A DNA stretch of 64,000 nt, taken from assembly GCA_021234155.1 (NCBI GenBank), contig JAJEKV010000008.1, positions 12,480,962 to 12,544,961 on the forward strand, given 5' to 3'. Below are positions 36,990-45,534 of the stretch, one piece after another. The translations under genes were made by a program, and so were the position numbers. The DNA comes from Isoetes taiwanensis (taxonomy: Eukaryota > Streptophyta > Lycopodiopsida > Isoetales > Isoetaceae). A model generated the notes under the pieces. It saw only the letters and a list, made by a program, of their open reading frames with translations. It had not been told where the DNA came from and searched no databases. Every line of letters starts with the position of its first letter. Position 1 is the stretch's first letter.

Positions 36990-37725
36990 ACGAAATCGCG
37001 CTTGGTGCATTTTAATTTTGCCCTTTTCATTTCCTGCAAATTTATTCAAAATGTGCCAGGCGCATATAGAGTAGAACTCTTAAAAAAACACCCTTTAGAA
37101 AACGCGTCTGGCGCATTTTGAACATAAAACTTTTCAGATTATTTTCTGGCGAGAGGAATATTATTTTCTAATTAGTTAATTTCTCTCGTTCTAGTGCATT
37201 TCACATGGCTTATTCTCATTCAAGTACACTTCCTTTGGACGACAATCAACGCTGGACCATGTACAAGTTACTTCTTAATTGTGCTGTTCAAAACCTACAA
37301 AAAGAGATGGATAAGCCATTCGACAATCTTTATGTAAGGCCATGGGAATGCTACCATCGCATCACGGGGTTTATCCGACTCTTCAGGCTCTTAGTGTATC
37401 TCATGCCAACAAATAAATATGAGGATATGATTAGGAAGGCCAGAGATCGACGGGATACTCTGATATGGGGACTCAACATTCCCAATGAATGGGATGACGG
37501 TGTCATATCAAAGTGGTACAGTGGCCACGTGACTCGTTATCTTGCTGATCAAGTGGGCCTTTGTGACATTTTGTAGAGATATGTACAGCCTTATTGTGTT
37601 AGATATGTACAGCCTCCTATGTTAGTTTGGAAAAAACTTGCGCCTGGCGCATTTTGACACACAAAAAAAAAATCTACATTTTATTTTGTGAATATTAATA
37701 TAATCTCGCGCCTGGCGCAATTTTG
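36990..37725. repeat. copy-2-family palindromes around the 123-codon ORF
   Basis: Five more or less degenerate copies of the palindrome with arm AAATCGCGCC lie here: about 36993, 37048 and 37099 upstream of the ORF, and 37633 and 37701 downstream. All keep the central GCC(T/A)GG or a one-base variant. The same family fills introns of copy 2, linking this stretch to that gene. Confidence 0.75.
37205..37576 (+). CDS. hypothetical 123-residue protein
   Basis: One uninterrupted frame starting at ATG 37205 (MAYSHSSTLPLDDNQRWTMY) and ending at 37576. The product is mixed alpha-helical in appearance, with several Trp, Arg and Tyr residues (YVRPWECYHRITGFIRLF; IWGLNIPNEWDDGVISKWY). It has no signal peptide or membrane segment and no family I recognise. 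It is unusual here in being intact. Palindromes of the copy-2 family flank it on both sides, so it may be a passenger or an accessory gene of the same unit as copy 2 at 38.7 kb. There is no TATA box I would insist on. Confidence 0.45.
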   Translation: MAYSHSSTLPLDDNQRWTMYKLLLNCAVQNLQKEMDKPFDNLYVRPWECYHRITGFIRLFRLLVYLMPTNKYEDMIRKARDRRDTLIWGLNIPNEWDDGVISKWYSGHVTRYLADQVGLCDIL

Positions 37726-38026
37726 TACTGCAGACTTTTATCTCACAAGACTTTTATTATGTTTTCTTTTATATGCAATGTCAGAAACGTTGAAATCCTT
37801 TGATGCCCTCTAGTCAGTCTGACCAACCTCAAGAAACTACACATTTTAATTAACGTGTGGTTTTCTGGGGTTGATAATACTGGCTAAAGAGCATAAAAGA
37901 ATGTTCAATATTCATACCATGACGCACATGTTATGATATATTTAGATTATGTTTCAGTAGTCAACAGAATTATACACACACCTTTTTCAGACGTTCTTTT
38001 GGCCATGCTACAATTGTGCCCACGCT

Positions 38027-38281
38027 TTAGCCAACTGTATCGCCACCGGGATGTCTTCGCGGAAGAGCCTCATCCTCATAATTGCAATTTATAATCGAAA
38101 TCTTACAGAAACTATTTCCAAGAGGAACACCATGGCACATAGAACTTGGATTCAGATCTTCGACTTTACATAATCCTACTCGGCGCTTCAAGTTTGCTGT
38201 TAAAAGATAACATTCTCCGACACTGATAAACAACCAGAATGATAGAATTGGCATGAAAAAAAACAAAACGAAGCTGTGCAT
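38027..38281 (-). other. hypothetical ORF, 84 codons
   Basis: The frame from about 38220 to 38027 reads VGECYLLTANLKRRVGLCKV and continues to PRRHPGGDTVG. It is divergent from copy 2 and lies between it and the 123-codon ORF. The composition looks like coding sequence, but no family is recognised and the N-terminus is doubtful. Confidence 0.25.
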
Positions 38282-38593
38282 ATTCAGAATGGAATGACAC
38301 TCACCGTAGTTCAGCCGACATGATCGATTGAAGACTTGGAAGATGGTCGATTGAAGACGCTCAAGATGCTATTAGAAGCGGGTCGGTGATCTTGGAAGAT
38401 TAGGTGGAAGTAGCTTGCCACATATGCATTTTTGAAAATAAGAATTAATTATTTTCTTGAAATTGCAATAAAAAGAAAAGCACATTAAAAAAATGTAAAT
38501 GAGCGGGATGGGCGGTTACTTAAGGTGGTATAATTTTAAAATGACGGGAATTTGAAATGACGGTTCTAATCTGACGGCTTAGATTATCAACCC

Positions 38594-38605
38594 ATATATA
38601 TAAAT
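38594..38605 (+). promoter_or_regulatory. TATA box of copy 2
   Basis: CATATATATAAAT about 50-60 bases upstream of the ATG at 38655, which starts a short Gly/Ser-rich exon. The spacing fits a TATA box with a short 5' leader. Confidence 0.5.
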
Positions 38606-39059
38606 TTGAACCAAAACTCCAGTCTCATAACATATCTTCCGAACTTGCAGTTCTATGGCATCTGGAGGATCTGGCAGCCGCGGCTGAGGCGCAGGTAGAG
38701 GTGGGCGACATGCCAAAGCAACCCAGGATCTTGTTGAACAAGCTGAAAGTACTAATCCAGCTAGCCGTTCAGGTAATCATCAAAATTTTCTTATATATTT
38801 TGTTTCTGCGTCCCTCTTTTTGTTAGGTTTATCGGATGTTTTTCTTTAATACTAGAGTTATTATCCGCTAAGAAGCACATGTCCTCTAATACTTCAGTTC
38901 ATATATCCCAAGATGTATGCAAATATATGCTATGACGAGATATCTTTATTTTTTGATATTTCTTCATGTTGTGTTTTCGTTCATTTCTGTATCCACTATT
39001 TTTAGTCTTCTATAGTTAGTTGTGCTTTCAAATGAAGATTAAAATCTCTAAGGTCGGTT

Positions 39060-39230
39060 TTAAAGCGCGCCAAACGTGTATTTGTTGCATATATTCCAAG
39101 AATTATATTAATTTCTTATCTCTGTATCCTATACTGACAAACCCCTTTTGTTTCGGACAAAATGCCCCTGGCGCAATTTAGACTAAGATTATAATCTCTC
39201 AAAGTTTCAAAGCGCGCCAAGCGCGTTTTT
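39060..39230. repeat. copy-2-family palindromes in intron 1
   Basis: Degenerate copies lie at about 39062, 39159 and 39205 (AAAGCGCGCCAA-GCGCGTTTTTG and variants). They are less regular than those in intron 2. Confidence 0.6.
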
Positions 39231-40423
39231 GTTGCATACGTTGCAAGTTAGCATATATTTTCACATTTCAACATTAACGTTATGCTATCATTCTGCAGGA
39301 ACACAAAGGACAATCAAAAGGAAAATCAAACTCAGTCAAACATCTTTAGCCCAGAAAAAGCAAAGGACAGATGAAGACGTTACCGTTACAGACCTACAGC
39401 ATGTGTGTTGACGTTAGAATATACATCTGGAATAATAAAGGCTCAGGTAGAACCTCCATGTCCAGAAGAAGATCTTATAGAGGGGTCAGAATGATATGTC
39501 GAGATCTTTAAGACTAATGGGAAGACAGATCTTATTTTCATGTCTAGGGTAAAAGAGACTGATTAAATGAAGAAGCAGGGAATTGTTATCACATGCGAAG
39601 AATAGGACGATTCATATTGTTCAGTGTTCGTTGAAGTGGGGCAAAAAAAATAAGAAGAGCCTAAAAAAGATTAATCGGTGCAGTTCTAGTTATTTTAAAG
39701 AGACTGTCCTAAGATCAGACGACACTGTCGACACCTTGTTCAAATTTGGTTGGACAGTTGGTGAGCCATTGACACCTAAAAGAATATGCGAAGGGCTTTC
39801 AACTGTACGACGTGCCATCAGCACGAGGCCCTCAGGCAGTGTCTATATGCAGGTATTGAAGGATAAGGAAGATGCAAGTTCTAGAGGCAGGGACACTACA
39901 GAAGTTGCAGCAGGCCTTATAAGTGATGATGACAAGGCCAGGCAGTTGGAGGCGATGAGCAAGCTCAAAAAATATGCTGACAAGTATCCACTGGGCCTTA
40001 GCTTCACCCATCCCGTCCACGTCGATAGGTTTTTCAGGTCGACTAAAGCTATTTATGTCAGCAGAAGTTACGACAAGCAGCACTCCTTGGAGTTAGTCAA
40101 CAGCATGATCGAAAATCTAGGGCAGATACCAATGCCGGCAAATGTAATGCCTTACGATACGAAGAGAGGAAGGTACTCATGTGGAACAAGCTGGAGGACT
40201 TCATCGACAACCAAGACGTACATTTCATGATAATAGATGGCCAGCACTCAATTGAGGCTCAGAAGGTTCTGATGTGGAAGGCACAGAATACTGGAAATCA
40301 GTTGTTCTATAGGCTGTATTCGGTCAGCAACTGCAGGCTCTTGAGCGGCTCAACAACTCCTACCGAGCTAGCCGAAATCAGTGCACTTCTTAACGACATG
40401 GGAAAAACGTTTCTGTACAAAAG

Positions 40424-40814
40424 GTAAATCTTTCTTCCCTCTCTTTTCGTTTTCGTATTTGCAAATCGTGCCAGGCATGATTTGCCTATTCAGAAACTCG
40501 ATACGTTTAACTGAGTATTCTGGTTAGTCAAATCGTGCCTGGCACGATTTTCTTCTATTTTGAAATCGCGCCAGACGCGATTTGCATATTCAAAAACGAG
40601 AATGCTTCAACCAGTGAAAGCTGCCTCCTTTCAAAATACGCAAATCGCGCCTGGCGCGATTTCCCTTCTATTCTGAAATCGCGCCAGACGTGATTTGCAT
40701 TTTCAGAAACGGGACTGTGTGTTAACCAGTGAAAGCGGTCTCTTTTTAGAATACGCAAATCGCATCTGGCGCAATTTGTTGTTAATTTGGAACTAACAGA
40801 TTTATTTTTCGCAG
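40424..40814 (+). repeat. intron 2 of copy 2: tandem palindrome array
   Basis: The intron starts GTAAAT and ends TTCGCAG, at the same site and phase as intron 2 of copy 1. It holds six palindromes (arm AAATCGCGCC, one central base, reverse complement) at 40463, 40530, 40563, 40642, 40676 and 40757. They form pairs within units of about 100-113 bp that share TTCA(A/G)AAAC, AACCAGTGAAAGC and AATACGCAAATCGC. The copy at 40642 is perfect. The copy at 40530 is also perfect but with arm AAATCGTGCC, meaning matched changes on both sides. Confidence 0.92.
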
Positions 40815-42736
40815 CCCCTATATACAGCAATTGCGGCATGCTCATAACCAATGGATAGAGTATGGGAAATCAATGCCAACCAGACAGGGTCAGTCTAAAA
40901 GCGTTGAATTCAAATTGCTAGAAAGGACACTTTGTCAGACTATAATACAAGATAAGAGTAAGAGCACCAGGGCGAAGAGAAAAAAAGGAGATGAAATGGA
41001 GATCCTTCCGAAGCCCCTACTATACCCAAGGATGCCTGCAAAATAATTTTTGCTTATGACCAGGTCTGAGAAAAATGGAACGAATTCTGGGATGCCTACG
41101 TGGAGAAGAAGTTGTCTGATTCACAAGGCAAATTTCCTCCTGTTGACACATCAATATTCGATCTCCATGTCACAGAGATGAGGAAGTCCCAGGGATTAGA
41201 CGATGAAGAACTGATTTCGGTTCTGGACAGGTGCATCAGAAAAGAAGTCCTTTACAAGAAAAGTTCTGCAGCGAAGGACAAGGTATCATTTGAAGACGCC
41301 TGCGACCAACTGAAAAATATTCGAGTGCTCAGGATGGCAGTTGGAGCGGAGTTACAAAAGGCTTACAGGTGAGTGGTCTAGGACTAATGCAAAAATACGA
41401 CGTCTCCAATGATGATCTGAAGAAGTATGTTTTTTGGTCGAAAGACTTTGTCAAACAGCAGAAGTTGAAAAACGTTGCAAACCTGCGTGGGATTCACACG
41501 AAAGTGGCATCCGACTTGAAAATAAAAGTCGCATTGGTGAAGTAGACTCCGAAGAAGAATCCACATTCTTTTACCAAGTGTCCACTGGTTTTAATACAAT
41601 TCCAGATGTGGGTAAAGGACCGCATGATATCACACTCTTCATGCTTGATAACCGAGGCATCAGATGGTCGCTTCATGACTGTAATACATTCTATGATACA
41701 TGCGGTGGTTTTACGACAGAAATGCATTATACAATTGTCACAATTTACCCTCCGACATGTCCTATGCATATGCTCTATCTGCTGCAAAGGATTTAGAATG
41801 CGTTAAAGTGATACGGCAAGCAATCCTTATAGATGAAAATAGGGACAGTGAGTTTAGCACAGAAAGTAAAATCTCTCATGTGCTAATCATTATGATAGCC
41901 ATGATGGATGATAAGGAATATGAAAGGCTTAAGGAGAAACCAGAAGGCAAAAAACTTACATGGCAGTGCTATCAGCTAGATGAACCCCTCCTGCAAAACG
42001 TCTTCTATCTTGAGCAAACTATTGAAGATAAGGGGAAGGGTGTCGTAGATGTGGAACAGCGAGAACTTGAAGAGGAAGATGAGAAAGTAAACCAGCTCCT
42101 AACGTCAATTAAGGGGATGCTAAACAAGAACGCGTTCTCTATGGGCTTTTCTCATTATCTCGTTGAAGCATTTTGCGCATTGGGGGCAACTTGCTGGGAG
42201 CTTTATGTCGGAGGTTACATCGATAGGGAAGCTTTGAAGTTAGCAAGGAAATGCCAAAGCGTCGTCCTCGATGATCGATCCAAGCATTTCTTAGAGCTCC
42301 TTTTTTAGAAAGTGCTAGAGGAAGCACCTAGGGGTCCAATCGGCAGTGCAAAAAGCAAAGCTTCTAGCTCTAAGGCTGAAATACCTGCAGATTTGGCTAA
42401 AGAACGGGAGGCTATGAGACGGCACCTGGCTAGCATCAATATGGATATCACCAAAGAGCAGATAGTGGTTCCGGATCCTGTCGAAACGTTCGACATGCCT
42501 GTGAACATCGAAGATAAAGAATAGGATGAAAATAATAAGGATGAAGATAATGACAGGGATCGAGAGTCGAAATCTGAAAGCTCTAACCAGGTTAGCGTAA
42601 AGAGTAATGAACTATCAACCATAGTTCAAACTATACAGATCTTAACTGATGTGGTTGATGCTTCTAGCAGACCGGAGACAACACAGAATAAAGAAGCAAT
42701 GGAAGAATACACCACGAGGATTGATGAAGAAGAAAG

Positions 42737-42938
42737 GTATTGTGGCCAAGCTCGTTGTCTTATGATATTCATGCATTTTACTAATGACGCGCATATGGAA
42801 ATCGCACCTGGCGCGATTTAGAGTTTCCTTTGGTTTCATATTTTTAGAATTTGTTGACATGCTTCTTTGTATAAATCGCGCCTGGCGCATTTTCTTATTC
42901 CATTTCTTTCATCTCATACGTATCTGTTTGCGTTACAG
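42737..42938 (+). repeat. intron 3 of copy 2 with two palindromes
   Basis: A 202-bp intron between GTATTG and TTACAG. Palindromes of the AAATCGCGCC family are at 42799-42819 (one mismatch) and 42873-42893. The matching 123-bp intron of copy 1 (26438-26316) lacks this family but has the inverted pair GAAAACGC / GCGTTTTC near 26340-26365. Confidence 0.8.
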
Positions 42939-43808
42939 ACATAGTTCAGCTTCCCCAAAAATACTGGTCTTTGATTTGAATGGTGTGCTATGCAGAACGT
43001 TACCTAAAGCAACATTTGATAAGTCATGATATGCACAGAAACCATTTGAAATGCATACCAAATATGTTTACCTGCGCCCTTATCTGAAAGAGATGTTGGA
43101 CCAGGCCTTTAGTCTGTTTCGTTGTGCAATTTGGTCATCTATGGAACATGGAAATATACATGAAGTTTTGAGAGTAGTGCCTGAGCTAAATAGAGATTGG
43201 GCGTCCATCTAGGATCAAAGCAAATGTGCTTCATTTACAAACCCTAAGGATCTGACAGGTAAAAAAATATTTGTGAAATGCTTGCGCACCATGATGGATG
43301 CTCTAGGTGTTGAGGAAAAGGAAGGCATGATCATGGTTGATGATGACGCCCTCAAGTGTTGCTTCAATCAGTCACAGTCATTAAATCCACGATCCTATCA
43401 TCCTAATATGTTTAGCACAGATGACTTTCTACTTCGTTTTATCAGTGCCTTGCAAGAAATAGCTTCCGAAAAATCGGTCAAAGAGATACAAACACTATAT
43501 CCACAACTTGATTGGATGGGGGAAATTGACAGGGACCTTGAGAAAATTGTTCTAGAAAGGGAACTATTTTGATATATGTATACCGAAAATATACTTTGCA
43601 TAAATATTTTGAATATGAAATATATTTTACACAAAAGCTTTTGAATATATATTGTGTTATTGTAAAATAACTTTGCAATGTTCTATGGTGTTGATCTTCT
43701 CTGATTATTAGAGACGAAATACAACTGTCTGTAGCAGCATTATTGGTTCTGTATATGTATTGTATTATTCTATTATGTATATGATTTACTATACGTCCAA
43801 TAATTTGT

Positions 43809-44060
43809 ATGTATATACCGTCAATAATTTTGATGGGTATAAATAGATGTGCATCATTGTACCTCCAGCGAGGCATAGAACTTGAAGACTGGCTGACTGT
43901 CGTTGCTATGAATCACGTCTGCTTCTATCCTGATCCCTTCGATGTTGCGATCCATCTGCTATGGAATCTAGATCATGGTTTGTTCATGATCAAAAAGGAT
44001 CTCGGGGAGTTTTTCCCGTTGATGATGAATCGAATAGTTTTTGGCATTTATGTTGTTTGA
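43809..44060 (+). other. hypothetical ORF, 83 codons
   Basis: The frame includes LQRGIELEDWLTVVAMNHVC and FYPDPFDVAIHLLWNLDHGL. It follows copy 2 directly. The composition is protein-like, but no family is recognised. It could be an exon of another gene or a remnant. Confidence 0.25.
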
Positions 44061-44370
44061 TCATGCTATATTTATGCCAACAAAATCGCGTCGGCAAACT
44101 TAATCCCGAACTCACTTAAATCTAAGTTTTGTAGCCACTTGCTTGCCGTTATTTATTGAAAAAAGGCTTCTTATTTTACTCTATAAATTTCGTAGTTGTC
44201 CATGATGGTATAAAATAATATGCAATTTTCTACTTTATGGGTGATTTGCATCGTATTTTTGAATGTCGTTCAATTTCAACACAAAATGCATATTCCCAGG
44301 CTGAAAATGAACTCAGTGCAAAAGTATGGTTAATTCAATACAAAGGTAAATAATACTTACTAGTTATGGT

Positions 44371-44387
44371 GCCCGGCGTTGCCGGGC
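44371..44387. other. short perfect hairpin
   Basis: GCCCGGC-GTT-GCCGGGC: a 7-bp GC stem with a 3-base loop in A/T-rich surroundings. No flanking T-run pattern or gene end gives it a role. Confidence 0.4.
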
Positions 44388-44389
44388 TT

Positions 44390-45530
44390 TAGTAGTGGTT
44401 TGTAGAGGTGGTTGAGGATTGATGGTATTGGCAACTATTTTTATGAATTTAAATGGTAGACATGCAAGTGATGTAAATGAGGTTACATTATCATGATGAT
44501 GAGGTCGATTGTGTTTGAATTTGCATAAAGGTCCTCTAAAAGAATCTATATGGCAAGCTTGTCCACTAAATTTTGTGCAATCGTAGATCATTATGCATGA
44601 TGGGCGGCTAAAAAATTTGATTGATAATTATTTTCCTTCTCATCTATCAATATTGTTGAGTTGGGATGTGTTAAATCTTATCTACGAACGCTGGCATGTA
44701 CCTATTTAAAATTGCAAACAAAATGAGCACCCAAAGCATTTATTGCTCATGTGCTTGTCTCAACTTAATGTTCAATCTTATCTACAAAGGACATGTATAT
44801 GTATTCAAAATTGCACAAAAGGGGAGCATCCATAGGGAATTCGAAGTCTCATCTACTAAAAGGAATATACACATAGCTAGCTATACGTGCACAGACAATG
44901 ATAGTTTTTGTTCTTTAACTACATAACCTCACCTTGATAGCATGAATATATTCTTAAATATGCATGTGTGGCACTTTAAAGCAAAACTATACGACAAACA
45001 TATGGACAGGAGGTCAAATCACCTTGTAGCTCTTGCCTGTGCAATATTATAGTTTTACTCATTGTAACTTATGTTAACACATGATGGTATTTCAGATGGC
45101 CAGGCTAAGAAATAAACATGTCGTGAGTTCAGTTGCGAGTTCAAATTGTGATAATTCTACAGTGTATTATTTTATTACTGCAGGATATCTGTGAATATAT
45201 ACATTTGCCACCCACCATTATGCATTCACATCTCATTCACATTAATAACAGGACTCTCTTGAGCATGCAAAATAAAATCAATCATTGAATAACATAGAAA
45301 ACATAATAAAATCAAGTTAGCCGTCAATATAAGATTTGTTGCAGTTGAAATACAAAGGTTTGCCCGTGATAATCTTCATTAACCTCCCCACTTTTCAGGA
45401 TTCCATATCCAATCACAATACTCCTGGTACGTGGTACCTTATGCACATATCCAAAATCACAGTCTGCACATGATAAATGCATTCAACAATATACAATGGC
45501 TTAAACTAAATCTAAGATAATGCCCTAATG
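44390..45530. other. no gene recognised
   Basis: Short ORFs only. Nothing identifiable on either strand. Confidence 0.4.
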
Positions 45531-45534
45531 CAGC

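Larger units (their letters stand above)
38655..43572 (+). pseudogene. ParB-like / methyltransferase-like / FCP1-like HAD fusion, copy 2 (decayed)
   Basis: Exons: 38655-38772, 39299-40423, 40815-42736, 42939-43572. Intron 1 is in phase 1 and introns 2 and 3 in phase 2, as in copy 1; the sites of introns 2 and 3 match copy 1. Exon 2 carries the ParB-like domain (QIPMPANVMPYDTK, then FMIIDGQHSIEAQKVL). Exon 3 aligns with copy 1 over the helical region (WNEFWDAYVEKKLSDSQGKF) and ends in FCALGATCWELYVGGYIDRE, the position of the methyltransferase SAM loop. Exon 4 has the HAD domain: KILVFDLNGVLC (Asn for the second Asp), CAIWSSMEHGN, DQSKC, IMVDDDALKC. Stops occur in exon 1 (about 38685), several in 39540-39700, near 41045 and 41070, near 42306 and 42522, and two in exon 4. 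Frame changes lie near 39690, 40150 and 41790. Too many lesions for a working gene, yet similarity to copy 1 persists throughout. Whether it is transcribed is unknown. Confidence 0.72.

Noticed and set aside
25475-43572. Premature stops in both fusion genes as a sign of U-to-C RNA editing, as in fern organelles, or of a changed genetic code
   Set aside because: Every stop codon is one C-to-T step from a Gln or Arg codon, so the pattern proves nothing by itself. Where alignment allows a check, two positions are Trp rather than Gln or Arg. These are nuclear spliced genes with frame breaks as well, so ordinary decay or sequence error is enough.
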